The translations under genes and the position numbers were made by a program. A DNA stretch of 64,000 nt. It comes from an uncultured Candidatus Saccharibacteria bacterium. Its GTDB lineage: Bacteria > Patescibacteriota > Saccharimonadia > Saccharimonadales > Saccharimonadaceae. This document shows, one piece after another, positions 47,629 through 58,118 of the stretch. The notes below the pieces were generated by a model that ran no database searches, had not been told where the DNA came from, and was given only the letters and a program-made list of their open reading frames with translations. The stretch lies in NCBI GenBank assembly GCA_946186455.1, contig CAMHNK010000001.1:1-64000 (forward strand). The letters are read 5' to 3'. Position 1 is the first letter of the stretch, and each line of letters opens with the position of its first letter.

Positions 47629-48664
47629 AGTATTTGTCGGGATGAGCGGTGGCGTGGATTCAAGCGTCGCGGCGATGTTACTAGTCGAGCAAGGTTACGA
47701 TGTGACCGGGGTCTATATGAAGAACTGGTCGAAGGATTTACCAGGGATGAAATGCCCGTGGGCCGAAGACCTCGCCGACGCGAAGCGCGTAGCGGTGAAG
47801 CTTGGGATTGATTTTGAAGTCTGGGATTTTGAGAAAGAATATCATGAAAAAGTGGTGGAGTATATGCTCAAGGAATTTAAGAAGGGCAATACGCCAAATC
47901 CGGACGTGATGTGCAATCAAGAGATTAAGTTTAAGTTGTTCTTTGAAAAAGCGATGGAAAAGGGTGCTGACTTTATCGCCACTGGGCACTACGCAAGGAT
48001 TTTTTCGCCAGAGTCCCATCTTGCGCGAGCTGTTGACGAAAATAAGGATCAAACTTATTTTCTTTACCGCATTTCCGAAGAGGCGATTGCTCATACTTTG
48101 TTTCCGATTGGTGAGATGTTAAAGCCGGATGTTAAAAAACTCGCAAAAGAACATGGCCTTCACAATGCCTACAAAAAAGAATCGATGGGCGTGTGTTTTG
48201 TGGGTGAAGTCGGGATGAAGGATTTTCTCAAGGAATACATCGACATCGAGCCGGGTGAAATTCGTGAAGTTGAAACCGAAAAGAAGCTCGGCGTACACGA
48301 GGGCGCAGTTTTTTACACGATTGGTCAGCGCCATGGCCTCTATCTCTCTGGTACGGCTGGTGAAGTGAATGATGGTTTACCGTATTACGTGGTCGCAAAA
48401 GATCTCGAGAAAAACATCGTTTACGTTTCGAAGAATCTAAATGACAGTCACATTTGGACGAAGGAGTTAAAGCTGAAAGATGTTTTGATGCGGGGCGAGG
48501 CAAAGGATGTACTCGTGAGACTCCGCCATCGTGCACCACTTGTTAAGGCCACTTTCGACAAAGATACGCTCCATTTTGAGAACGAGATTAAGCGCCCGGC
48601 GGCCGGACAATCCGCTGTAATTTATGACGGCGAAATCTGTCTTGGTGGTGGTATTATCGCCTAA
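47621..48664 (+). CDS. mnmA: tRNA 2-thiouridine(34) synthase MnmA
   Basis: VFVGMSGGVDSSVAAMLL, NPDVMCNQEIKF, ATGHYAR, KESMGVCFVGE, YTIGQRHGL. Confidence 0.96.
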   Translation: MPKVFVGMSGGVDSSVAAMLLVEQGYDVTGVYMKNWSKDLPGMKCPWAEDLADAKRVAVKLGIDFEVWDFEKEYHEKVVEYMLKEFKKGNTPNPDVMCNQEIKFKLFFEKAMEKGADFIATGHYARIFSPESHLARAVDENKDQTYFLYRISEEAIAHTLFPIGEMLKPDVKKLAKEHGLHNAYKKESMGVCFVGEVGMKDFLKEYIDIEPGEIREVETEKKLGVHEGAVFYTIGQRHGLYLSGTAGEVNDGLPYYVVAKDLEKNIVYVSKNLNDSHIWTKELKLKDVLMRGEAKDVLVRLRHRAPLVKATFDKDTLHFENEIKRPAAGQSAVIYDGEICLGGGIIA

Positions 48665-48667
48665 CAA

Positions 48668-48697
48668 AAAAGCCCAGCAAAAAACTGGGCGTTTTTT
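48668..48697. terminator. Bidirectional terminator between mnmA and the minus-strand small membrane protein
   Basis: aaaaaaGCCCAG caaaaaa CTGGGCgtttttt. Confidence 0.8.
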
Positions 48698-48709
48698 ATC
48701 AAAACGGAA

Positions 48710-48904
48710 TTAGGCTGCCATCAATAATAAGTTAGCGAACAAAAGCGTAGCAGCGAGGAAGCTCATACCGATGACAAAAACCATGTTGGACTTTTGGTTC
48801 TTGTTGTATTTCTCATAGCGCATGTATTGCTTGCTACCAGATTTCCTTGCGACAGTCTGTTTCTTTGCGGTCTTGGTCGCAGATTTCTTTTTTGCTTGAG
48901 CCAT
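48710..48904 (-). CDS. Small basic membrane protein
   Basis: 64 aa MAQAKKKSATKTAKKQTVARKSGSK... TM NMVFVIGMSFLAATLLFANLLLM. Confidence 0.6.
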   Translation of the reverse strand: MAQAKKKSATKTAKKQTVARKSGSKQYMRYEKYNKNQKSNMVFVIGMSFLAATLLFANLLLMAA

Positions 48905-48994
48905 GTTTATTCCTTTTTTATTTAGTAATATTCTTATGATTATTTTATCACACTTTTTTGAAAATACAAGTAAAAATCTGATATAATTATCCCT

Positions 48995-50875
48995 ATGAAT
49001 GCGAATGAAATTAGACAAAGATTTTTGGATTTTCAAGTTAAAAAAGGCCACAAGGTAATTCAGCCAGCACCACTCGTCCTAGAGAATGATCCGACGACGC
49101 TTTTTACCGGTTCTGGCATGCAACCACTCCTACCGTTCTTACTTGGTGAGCCGCATCCTGATGGTAAGAGATTAACCGATTCGCAACCATCGATGAGATT
49201 GCAGGATATCGAGGACGTAGGCGATCCACGCCATACGACCGTGTTTGAGATGCTAGGCAACTGGTCGCTCGGTGATTATTTTAAAGAAGAACAGATTCGC
49301 AATTTCTTTGAGTTTTTGACGAAAGAAGTCGGGCTCGATCCGAACAAAATCTATGTCACTTGTTTCATTGGCAACGAAAAATATGGTATTCCAAAGGATA
49401 CCGAAGCGGCCGAAATTTGGCAAAAGGTCTTTAAGGAGGTGGGGATTGATGCAAAGATTGCCGAGATTGGCTCCGCTAAGACTGGCGACGAGCGTGGTAT
49501 CAAGCCGGGCGAAAGAATCTTCTTCTACGACGACCATGAAAACTGGTGGAGTAGAGGTGGTGGTTGCGAAACTACGCCAATCGGCGACCCATGTGGCCCA
49601 GATTCTGAGGTATTCTATGATTTTGGCGAAGATAAGCAAGACGAAGAGAAATATGGCCTTGCTCATCCGGCTTCGGATGGTGCCAGGTTTATGGAAATCG
49701 GTAACCAGGTCTTTATGCAATACCGCCGACTCGAAGATGGTTCGTTTAAGGAACTCGAGAAGAAGAATGTCGACTTTGGTGGTGGACTCGAGCGCATCGC
49801 GGCCGCTGCGATTGGTAGTTTTGATGTGTTTAAGATTTCACTCATGAAGCCGATTATCGACAAACTCGAAGAGATTTCGGGCAAGAAATATGATAATAAT
49901 ACTGATGAAATGCGCGTAATTGCGGATCACATCCGTGGTGCGTATCTCTTGGCTGCGCAAGGCTTAGTACCTTCGAATAAGACGCAGGGCTACGCTATGA
50001 GGAGATTGGTGCGCCGAGCGATTCTCCGGGCTCTAGATCTCGGCATCTCGCAAAACTTCCTCTCTGAGATTATTCCGATTGTCGCGGAAAACTATAAAGA
50101 TTTACCCGATTCAATTCTGACCCACCGCGAAGTGGCGCTTGATGTACTACTTAAGGAAGAGAAAGCTTTCCGCCAGACTTTGAACAAAGGTCTCAAAGAA
50201 CTTGGCAAAATGACGAGAAATTCGAAGATTCTAGACGGACGCGATTTATTCAAACTGCAGGATACCTATGGCTTTCCACTCGAGCTTTCAATTGAAGAGT
50301 GTTACCGCGAGGGAATTGAGCTTTCAAAAAAGCATCGCGAAGAATTTGACGAAGCATTAAAAGAACAACGCGAACGCTCACAAACGGCATCAAAAGGTAT
50401 GTTTAAAGGTGGCCTCGAAGACCATGGTGAACAAACCGTGAAATATCACACGGCTTGCCACTTATTACTCGCAGCGCTACAAGATTTAGTTGATAAGAGT
50501 ATCTGCCAGAAGGGCTCCAACATTACCGCCGAACGCGTACGCTTCGACTTTAACCTTGATCATAAGATGACCGAAGAAGAGTTAAAGAAGGTCGAAGACC
50601 AAGTGAACGAATGGATTAAAGCGGATCTTCCGGTGGTGTTTGATGAATATGAAAAAGCCTACGCGCGTGATACCTTGAAGGCACATGGCCAATTCTGGGA
50701 TAAGTATCCGGATATACTTAAAGTCTATACGATTGGTGATTTTGACAATCCGATTTCCCGCGAGGTTTGCGGTGGTCCACACGTAGAACACACTGGCGTA
50801 TTAGGACACTTCAAGATTGTTAAAGAAGAATCTTCGTCCGCCGGCGTAAGACGTATCAAGGCTGTGCTTGAATAA
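48995..50875 (+). CDS. alaS: Alanyl-tRNA synthetase, short form lacking C-Ala domain
   Basis: RQRFLDFQVKKGHKVI, LFTGSGMQPL, RHTTVFEMLGNWSLGDYFKEE, editing motifs HTACH and CGGPH; ends shortly after editing domain at 626 aa. Confidence 0.95.
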   Translation: MNANEIRQRFLDFQVKKGHKVIQPAPLVLENDPTTLFTGSGMQPLLPFLLGEPHPDGKRLTDSQPSMRLQDIEDVGDPRHTTVFEMLGNWSLGDYFKEEQIRNFFEFLTKEVGLDPNKIYVTCFIGNEKYGIPKDTEAAEIWQKVFKEVGIDAKIAEIGSAKTGDERGIKPGERIFFYDDHENWWSRGGGCETTPIGDPCGPDSEVFYDFGEDKQDEEKYGLAHPASDGARFMEIGNQVFMQYRRLEDGSFKELEKKNVDFGGGLERIAAAAIGSFDVFKISLMKPIIDKLEEISGKKYDNNTDEMRVIADHIRGAYLLAAQGLVPSNKTQGYAMRRLVRRAILRALDLGISQNFLSEIIPIVAENYKDLPDSILTHREVALDVLLKEEKAFRQTLNKGLKELGKMTRNSKILDGRDLFKLQDTYGFPLELSIEECYREGIELSKKHREEFDEALKEQRERSQTASKGMFKGGLEDHGEQTVKYHTACHLLLAALQDLVDKSICQKGSNITAERVRFDFNLDHKMTEEELKKVEDQVNEWIKADLPVVFDEYEKAYARDTLKAHGQFWDKYPDILKVYTIGDFDNPISREVCGGPHVEHTGVLGHFKIVKEESSSAGVRRIKAVLE

Positions 50876-50876
50876 A

Positions 50877-50903
50877 AAAGTCCCCCTTTAAGGGGGATTT
50901 TTT
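50877..50903 (+). terminator. Terminator after alaS (may be bidirectional)
   Basis: tCCCCCTT taAGGGGGA tttttt. Confidence 0.75.
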
Positions 50904-52122
50904 AGTTCTGTAAGAGTTTTGCGAGCTTCGCTTTTAGTTTGTTTTCTGGTGGAGCGCCAGCTAAAGTATCGGTGCCAACACGAAGCAGACCTAGAGCTGT
51001 CGCAAAGGAATGATCAAGCTCAAAATCTTTCGTAATGAAATTTGGAAGTTCGGCGATGTCGATGAGATGAATGACTGGGCGGCGCGAGAACGGTAGATTC
51101 TCGAACCAGTCGGAGGTTGCCAAGGTTTCTTGAATCGTGGAGAGGCTAGCACCACCACCACAAAGCATCACATTGCGTGGCAAACTGCCAAAGCTTTCAA
51201 ACTCTTCGAGTGCAACTTCAACGCCGGTCAGCCAGACGGAAATGTTTTTTGAAATCGCAGTTTCAATTTTGGCTTTTTCGCGGTCGTCTAACTCGCCAGT
51301 GTCAAATTGCAGCTTCTTTTCTTCTGCCGTATCAAAATCACAACCTAAGGCTTCCGCAATTTGATGTGTAAAGCTCCGGCCACCAATCGAGAACATCTTG
51401 GTGCCTTCGACACCACCATCATCAACGACGGCAATATCGGTCGTACCACCACCAATATCCATCACGATACCAGAGAAAGAGGAGTCCGGATCATCACCAA
51501 GACAGGCGCGACAAACTGCAAACGGCTCCACCGCCACGGCGAGTAAATCGAGATTGAGTTCGGCGCAGACTTTTTCAATTGCAGCCACGTGGATGAGTGG
51601 CGCAAAAGCAGTGTAAATTAAAATGGCAACGTCGGAACCCTTAAAACCAACCGGGTTCATCACTTTGTAGCCATCAATCGTAAGGGAAACAATCGCAGAA
51701 TTAATTAAACGAACTTCGATATTATCATTGCCGGTTTCGAGAGCAACCATTTTCTTCGCGACTTCGCCGGATTTAAGCTGAACTTTTTTAATAATGTCGT
51801 TCATCTCGGCTTCGCTAATCGGCTTGTTTGGATTCTTACGCGTATAGTGGACGGTGGTGGTGTTGCCTTTGACGAGTTCACCGGCGATGCCAACTACAAC
51901 TTGGTCGGCCCGCTCACCAACTTTATCTTCCACCTGAATGAGCGCCTGCTCACAGGTAGATATGACGGCTGGGATATCAGCAATAGCACCGGCATGCATG
52001 TTGCCGTCTTTTTGTTTGGCTTTGCCAATACCAATGATTTCGAGATTGCCTTTTTTACCAGGCTTTGCCATGACGGCTTTTACAAACTCAGTACCAATAT
52101 CTAACCCTAAGATTGTACTCAT
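50902..52122 (-). CDS. FtsA/PilM-like actin-fold ATPase
   Basis: ILGLDIGTEFVKAVMAK, GIVMDIGGGTTDIAVV, FSIGGRSFTHQIAEALGCDFDTAEEKK, LCGGGASL. Confidence 0.82.
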   Translation of the reverse strand: MSTILGLDIGTEFVKAVMAKPGKKGNLEIIGIGKAKQKDGNMHAGAIADIPAVISTCEQALIQVEDKVGERADQVVVGIAGELVKGNTTTVHYTRKNPNKPISEAEMNDIIKKVQLKSGEVAKKMVALETGNDNIEVRLINSAIVSLTIDGYKVMNPVGFKGSDVAILIYTAFAPLIHVAAIEKVCAELNLDLLAVAVEPFAVCRACLGDDPDSSFSGIVMDIGGGTTDIAVVDDGGVEGTKMFSIGGRSFTHQIAEALGCDFDTAEEKKLQFDTGELDDREKAKIETAISKNISVWLTGVEVALEEFESFGSLPRNVMLCGGGASLSTIQETLATSDWFENLPFSRRPVIHLIDIAELPNFITKDFELDHSFATALGLLRVGTDTLAGAPPENKLKAKLAKLLQN

Positions 52123-52150
52123 GGTTTCATTATATCATATATTCTAAGGC

Positions 52151-52861
52151 CTATCGCTTAAACTTTTGGATTGTGGCCGGTGAGATTTCAGTGGTAGTGC
52201 CGGACTTTAAGTCATCTAGTTCGAACGGGCCAAATTTAGTGCGGTGAAGATTGATGACGCGGTATCCGACAGCAATGAAAGTACGACGAATTTGGCGGTT
52301 ACGGCCTTCGCTTAAGATAACGGTGAAGTGTTTGCGGTCGTCAAATTTATCATCGCGGATAACGGCGAATTTCGATTTGCCATCCTCAAGATCAATACCA
52401 AAATCGGAAATCATTTGCTGATGGAGTGGCTCTAAATCGCGGTCGAGTTCGACTTCGTAAATCTTTTCTTTATGAAACTTTGGATGCGTCATAGAAAACG
52501 CAAAATCACCATCATTGGTAAGTAAAATTAAACCGGAAGAATCCTTGTCAAGACGGCCAACGGTTTTGAGTTTGCGATATTTTTCTGGCAATAACTCATA
52601 TAAAGTCGGGACATCGCCTTGCGCGCGACGTGAGCAAACATAACCTTTCGGCTTATTCATCGCGAGATACAAGAAATCGTTTTCAAATTGAACTATATTA
52701 TTATTATAGCATACTTTATCATTTTTGTCAATACGAGCACCGAGGACGGCTGGGTGATTGTTTACGGAAACTTGACCGGAAGCAATCAAATCATCGGCCT
52801 CACGACGGGAAACGCCGAGGCGTTCGGCTAAAAATTTATTGAGTCGAATCTTATTGTCCAT
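52151..52861 (-). CDS. Pseudouridine synthase, RluB/RsuA-like
   Basis: S4 domain IRLNKFLAERLGVSRREADDLIASGQVSVN; GRLDKDSSGLILLTNDGDF; EGRNRQIRRTFIAVGYRVINLHRTKFGPF. Confidence 0.92.
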   Translation of the reverse strand: MDNKIRLNKFLAERLGVSRREADDLIASGQVSVNNHPAVLGARIDKNDKVCYNNNIVQFENDFLYLAMNKPKGYVCSRRAQGDVPTLYELLPEKYRKLKTVGRLDKDSSGLILLTNDGDFAFSMTHPKFHKEKIYEVELDRDLEPLHQQMISDFGIDLEDGKSKFAVIRDDKFDDRKHFTVILSEGRNRQIRRTFIAVGYRVINLHRTKFGPFELDDLKSGTTTEISPATIQKFKR

Positions 52862-53435
52862 TTGGAGCGGCCGGTTGTGGTGCTGGGGCTGGGGCTGGCT
52901 GTGGGGCAGGGGCTGGAGCTGCCGGTGCAGCCGGTGCCGGTGCAGGAGCAGGAGCTGCTGGTGCCGGCTGTGGAGCTGGTGCAGGTGCAGCAGGAGCAGC
53001 AGGTGCAGCGGCTGGAGCAGGAGCAGCGGCTGGAGCAGGCGCAGCGGCTGGAGTAGGAGCAGCTACTTGCTTGTCACCAAGCACTTCGTGAATCGTATTA
53101 ACAACATCTTCAATACCAACTTGTGATTTAACGAGGTAGCGATCGGCGCCGAGACGCTCGCCGCGTTGACGCTGATCATCGGAGGAGAGAGCAGTCATCA
53201 TCACGACTTTAATACCGGCAGTTTCTGGTGTCGAACGCAAAATATCAAGCATATCAAACCCGGAGATTTTTGGCATCATCACATCAGAAAGAATGAGATT
53301 TGGCTTTTCACGAACGGCCATTGCTAAGGCCTCTTCGCCATCACCCGCAGAAACGACTTCATAGCCTTCTGCTGTTATACGAATACTGTAAATCTCACGA
53401 AGCGCAGCATCGTCTTCTACTACCATTACTTTCAT
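52851..53435 (-). CDS. Response regulator receiver protein with Pro/Ala-rich tail
   Basis: MKVMVVEDDAALREIYSIRI...LILSDVMMPKISGFDML...VVMMTALSS...KSQVG, then ~65-aa P/A-rich tail. Confidence 0.9.
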   Translation of the reverse strand: MKVMVVEDDAALREIYSIRITAEGYEVVSAGDGEEALAMAVREKPNLILSDVMMPKISGFDMLDILRSTPETAGIKVVMMTALSSDDQRQRGERLGADRYLVKSQVGIEDVVNTIHEVLGDKQVAAPTPAAAPAPAAAPAPAAAPAAPAAPAPAPQPAPAAPAPAPAPAAPAAPAPAPQPAPAPAPQPAAPNGQ

Positions 53436-54637
53436 TGTGGTTGTACTCCTCCGTTGTTGGTATTATTAATTGCTATCATACGTTTTTCGTACTCTTCGCC
53501 GGTAATGCGTGGAAGAGAGACGTAAAAAGTTGATCCTTCGCCAAAGGCCGATTCGGCCCAAACGCGGCCACCCATGGCCTCAACACGTTGTTTTACTAAA
53601 TACAATCCGAGACCAGTACCGCCAATGGTGCGGGTATCGGAATTGTCAGCACGATAAAACTTTTGGAAAATGTGTTGCAAATCATCAGACGAAATACCGA
53701 TGCCGGTATCGGTCACGTTGATTAATACGCGATCACCATCACCAAGCACGTTTACATAAATCGAACCGCCGGCTGGGGTGTATTTGATCGCATTATCAAT
53801 CAAGTTGTCCATGATTTCGTGTAAGAAATTCACGTCGACGTAGCCGTAAACGACTTGGTCGAGACGGCGGTCGAGACCGCCCACGGCATTTTGCTTATTG
53901 GCGCCAAATTGGAAATTTAGTTTGGCATTTTTCGCCGCAACGAGATAACCATCGGAAATTTGCTTGACGGTGCCAACCATTTCGACCGGACGAAAAACCG
54001 GGCGAAGATGACCATCGTCAAGTTTAGTCACATCAAGTAAATCTTTAAACAAATGGCCAAGGTGCTGAGAGGCCGCGTGGGCAGCAGCTAAGTAGCCACG
54101 AGCGCGCTCGTCAATTGAAGCGGTTTGCGGATTTAAGGCCAGCGACAAATAACCTTCAATTGAAGCAACTGGCGTACGCATTTCGTGCGAGGCGGTTGAG
54201 ATAAATTCGGCCTGTTCGCCTTCTTCGGCAAGTTCTTTTGTAATGTCCCTAAAAGTAATAATGCGATTACCGCCATCAGCCACAACTACGGAAACGGCAA
54301 TCGGAATACGTTTACCGGATTTTGTACCAATGAGGCAGGCGGCAAAACGATCAAGCGATTGGCCAGTCTTCATGGCAATGATGAGTTTATTCTCATTTTC
54401 GGGAAGCTCGCGACCTTCTTTAGTCTCGAGTTTAATTAAAAGTCCATAATCAAGCCCAGTGGCGTTTTCGGCGGTGGCACATTCAGTCATGGCAACGGCA
54501 GCCGGGTTAATAAATTGCACGGCACCATTTTTGTTCGTGATAATAACACCATCATGAATCGTCATGAGGGCCATTTCAGCAAGCACCGTCTTATCGGCAC
54601 CTGAGTCTGTCTGATTTTTCTTACTAAAAAGACTCAT
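53432..54637 (-). CDS. PAS domain sensor histidine kinase
   Basis: EFISTASHEMRTPVASIEGYL (H box), NLIDNAIKYTPAGGSIYV (N box), DTGIGISSDDLQHIFQKFYRAD, GGTGLGLYLVKQRVEAMGG. Confidence 0.94.
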   Translation of the reverse strand: MSLFSKKNQTDSGADKTVLAEMALMTIHDGVIITNKNGAVQFINPAAVAMTECATAENATGLDYGLLIKLETKEGRELPENENKLIIAMKTGQSLDRFAACLIGTKSGKRIPIAVSVVVADGGNRIITFRDITKELAEEGEQAEFISTASHEMRTPVASIEGYLSLALNPQTASIDERARGYLAAAHAASQHLGHLFKDLLDVTKLDDGHLRPVFRPVEMVGTVKQISDGYLVAAKNAKLNFQFGANKQNAVGGLDRRLDQVVYGYVDVNFLHEIMDNLIDNAIKYTPAGGSIYVNVLGDGDRVLINVTDTGIGISSDDLQHIFQKFYRADNSDTRTIGGTGLGLYLVKQRVEAMGGRVWAESAFGEGSTFYVSLPRITGEEYEKRMIAINNTNNGGVQPQ

Positions 54638-54687
54638 CCTAAATTTATTTTACCACAAGCTAAATAAAATGTGATAAAATTAATTAC

Positions 54688-56406
54688 ATGAATAAAGACG
54701 TCGTTTATATCGAACCCGAGGACGATATTACTGATATCATCAGTAAGATCGAGAATTCGAAACAGAAAATTGTCGCCCTTGTTCCGCCAAAGAAAGCTGG
54801 AATCTTACGCAGTATTGTCAACATTAAATTGATTGCGAAGGCCGGAGCGAATGCTAAGAAAACCGTAGTGCTCGTGACGGTTGATCCTTCAATCGTGAAA
54901 CTTGCTGCCGCCTCGAAGCTTCCAGTCACGAAAGATTTACAAACTCCACCGACTGTACCACACGATAAGCCAGAAATTGAAGAAACGGCGACCGAAAAAG
55001 TCGAGGACGAGGAAGAAGAGAAAGAAGACGAAAAAGACGACAAGAAGATGGAGGAAGCGGAGGCCGAAGCTGAGGCTGAGGAAGAAGCTAAGGACGACGA
55101 AAAGTCCGACGAAAAAGGCAAGAAAAAAGCCAAAAAAGAAAAGAAGGATAAGAAAGAAAAGAAGCTTCCGGACAACCCGGTACTTGCTTGGATTGTTTCA
55201 CATAAAGGCCTTGTAACGGGGCTTTCAATTGGTTTTGTAGTGCTCATTTTATTCCTAATTTGGGCGCTGGTGTTTGCTCCGGCTGTGACAATTACAGTTG
55301 GCCGCCGCACTACGACAAATAATTTCTCTGAGAATGTCACTTTTACTGAAAAACTAGCCGAAGAAAATGCGAGTGAAGGTAAATTCTTCCTCGAACAGAA
55401 AAAGAACGAAAACAAGATTAAACGCGATGTTGAAGCGACCGGCAAGAAGAATGTCGGCGAATATGCCAAGGGTGATGTAGTAGTTTATGCCTACTTCAAA
55501 CAGTCTGGTACGATTGCAATCAATGCCGGCTCGACTTTCACGCTTTCGAATTTCTCATTTACTTCGACCGAAGAACGCAGTCTCAGTTGGTCTGGTAAGA
55601 GTGTTGATGAATGTTTGAACGCTGGTCAGCCAACCATTATTACGTCGGGTTGTTTGGTTTCTGGCAGAGTACCAGTCAAGGCTGTCGCACCAGGTTCAAG
55701 TTATAATATCGCTGCCTCAAGCACTGGTTGGTCCACAACCGCCCCGGTAGGCGCTTATACGGATAACGCCATGGCTGGTGGTACTGACAAGACTATCACT
55801 GTCGTAACGCAGGCCGATGTCGACAAAGTAGTTGCGACGATTAAGACTGGCGACAAGGCCGTGTCAAAGAATAATTTGATTGAATCAATTAAGGAGGCTT
55901 CGAGCGACGAGAATACGATCTTTATTATTGAAAGTAGCTACAAGCAAAGCGTAAGCGATCCGGAAGTGTCGCCAAAGGTTGGTGAGGAAGTGAAGGATGG
56001 CACTAAGCCATCGCTCACCGTCACGATTACGGATTCGATTTACGTAATTGATGAAACGAAGGTGCGTGAATTTATTACCGAAAAAGCCAAGCTCGCTAAT
56101 AATTATAAGATTTACCAAATTGGCGATTCAAACAAAGAATATAACGGTCTATTTATCGAGAACTTCATCAAAGACCAGGATAAATACACCGGCAAATTAA
56201 AGACGACCTATATTTCGGGTCCGTCGGTCACGGAAAATGATATTATCGAAATTGTAAAAGGTAAGGGTATCGGTACCGCTACTCATGATCTCCAGAGTGT
56301 CGATGGAGTTGAAAGGATTAATATCCAGGGTTCTTATCCATGGGTATCCTCGGTGCCAAATGATCCGGAGAAAATCACAGTAAACTTTGAAAAATTAGAG
56401 CAGTAG
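54688..56406 (+). CDS. Baseplate J-like/conserved CPR membrane protein
   Basis: N-terminal DVVYIEPEDDITDIISKIENSKQKIVALVPPKKAGILRSIVNIKLIAKAG; charged low-complexity linker; TM; extracytoplasmic C-terminal half. Confidence 0.65.
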   Translation: MNKDVVYIEPEDDITDIISKIENSKQKIVALVPPKKAGILRSIVNIKLIAKAGANAKKTVVLVTVDPSIVKLAAASKLPVTKDLQTPPTVPHDKPEIEETATEKVEDEEEEKEDEKDDKKMEEAEAEAEAEEEAKDDEKSDEKGKKKAKKEKKDKKEKKLPDNPVLAWIVSHKGLVTGLSIGFVVLILFLIWALVFAPAVTITVGRRTTTNNFSENVTFTEKLAEENASEGKFFLEQKKNENKIKRDVEATGKKNVGEYAKGDVVVYAYFKQSGTIAINAGSTFTLSNFSFTSTEERSLSWSGKSVDECLNAGQPTIITSGCLVSGRVPVKAVAPGSSYNIAASSTGWSTTAPVGAYTDNAMAGGTDKTITVVTQADVDKVVATIKTGDKAVSKNNLIESIKEASSDENTIFIIESSYKQSVSDPEVSPKVGEEVKDGTKPSLTVTITDSIYVIDETKVREFITEKAKLANNYKIYQIGDSNKEYNGLFIENFIKDQDKYTGKLKTTYISGPSVTENDIIEIVKGKGIGTATHDLQSVDGVERINIQGSYPWVSSVPNDPEKITVNFEKLEQ

Positions 56407-58118
56407 ATGAGAGTTATTGGGTTAGATGTAGGTGAGAAGCGAATTGGTGTCGCCAAAGCAGACACTAATATTCGCATTGCTACGCCGGTCGGGTTCTTCA
56501 ATGTTGATGGCACCGAATGGGCGATGATTGATCGCATCGCCAAGATGAATAATACGAATTTCTTCGTGCTGGGGCTCCCACGTAGCAATGAGGGAAATGA
56601 GACTAAACAATCTATGTTTGTGCGTCAGTTCGCGAAGAAACTAACCGAGAAAATTCCGAATGCGAAAGTGCGCTTCCAAGATGAGTCACTAACTTCCGTT
56701 CAGGCCGAAGAACGTCTCAAAATGCGCAAGAAAGCCTACGAAAAGGGCGATATCGATGCGGAAGCAGCGACGATTATTTTACAAGATTTCGTTGAGCATT
56801 ATAAAGAAGAGCCGGCTCAGCCAGCACCAGTTGTTGAGACTGCACCGCTGATTCCGGGCATGAAAGTGGCCGGGAGCGCGAAGACCGCAGCGCCGACACC
56901 TACTCCGGCAGAGACTCCAAAACCAGTCGCCAAAGTGGCACCAAAAGTTACACCAAAGCCAGCACCAAAGGCTCCGGTAGTGGATAATGGTGATGTACTG
57001 GAGAGTCTAGCCAAGCAACTCGCGGAACCGACTGAAAAGAAGAATATCGTAGCAACCGCCGCCGGTAAAGTTAAGGATGAAGCCGTCAAGATCAAAGATG
57101 GCGCTGAGAAATTAGCCGTCGAAACCAAGGCTGCTGCCAAGCGTGAAGGCGACAAAGTCGCTTTGAACGCCAAGAAAGCCGAACATCACGTTAAAAAATT
57201 CTCAAAGAAATTTTTTATTATTTCACCGATCGTATTAGTACTGATTATCGCAGGAATCTGTGGCGGGCTCTATATTAAGAAACGTCTCGACGATCGCGCA
57301 GCTTATGAAGAATGGGTCAGACAAGAGGAAGCTAAAAAAGCGGCCGAGTTTTGTTTTACTGTGAAGCCGGGCGAAAATATCTTTGACGTCAAGAAAAACT
57401 TTAGGAAGGTAAAATTAGTCGGTGAAGGTGTGAACGGCGAAAAACTCTGTGGTGAGAATCTAGAGAATTCCGTATCAGTCGAATATACGGAAGGACAGAT
57501 TGCCGAAGCTTTTTCAGCTGATTATGAAAAATCCTTTATTCCGAAAGGCGCATCACTCGAAGGATTCCTGTTCCCAGAGACTCTACGTTGTGCTGCGGAT
57601 GGAGATAACCCAGTCAAAACCTGCGTTAAGCGTTTTCTTGATGAGACTGAAAAATATATTGTAGAGAACAATCTCGAGACAGCCTATGCTGCTAGAGGGC
57701 TCAGTTTGTTCCAAGGTTACATACTAGCCTCGGTTGTCCAAAAAGAGTCACCATCGCAAGAAATGCCGACCGTAGCACAGGTGTTTTTGACTAGACTTAG
57801 CTATGGTATTCCACTAGGAAGCGATGTGACCGTGAAATATGCACTTGATGTGGCTGATCCAGAGAGAAAGATCTATCGCGACAACCAATCTGCGCTTTTG
57901 ATTGACTCCTGCTACAACACGAGAAAAGTCGCTGGACTTCCGTGCGGACCAATCTCGATGCCAGGAAAAGATGCATTGAAGGCGATCGCAAATCCATCAG
58001 ATACGTCTTATCTGTATTTCTTGACAGGAGACGATGGTTTGATGTATTATAGTTATACAGAGTATGAGCATAATCAGAATGTTTACCTACATTGCCAAGT
58101 ACTCTGTAACGCATCACT

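Noticed and set aside
52839-53126. Plus-strand ORF rich in W/C/S/R (MSRILLSIWSGRLWCWGWGW...) and its neighbour at 52862
   Set aside because: Artefact of reading the opposite strand of the Pro/Ala-rich tail of the response regulator.
54902-55216. Lys/Arg-rich ORF (RKKRKKTKKTTRRWRKRRPK...)
   Set aside because: Out-of-frame reading of the charged low-complexity linker of the baseplate J-like protein; no independent start signal.
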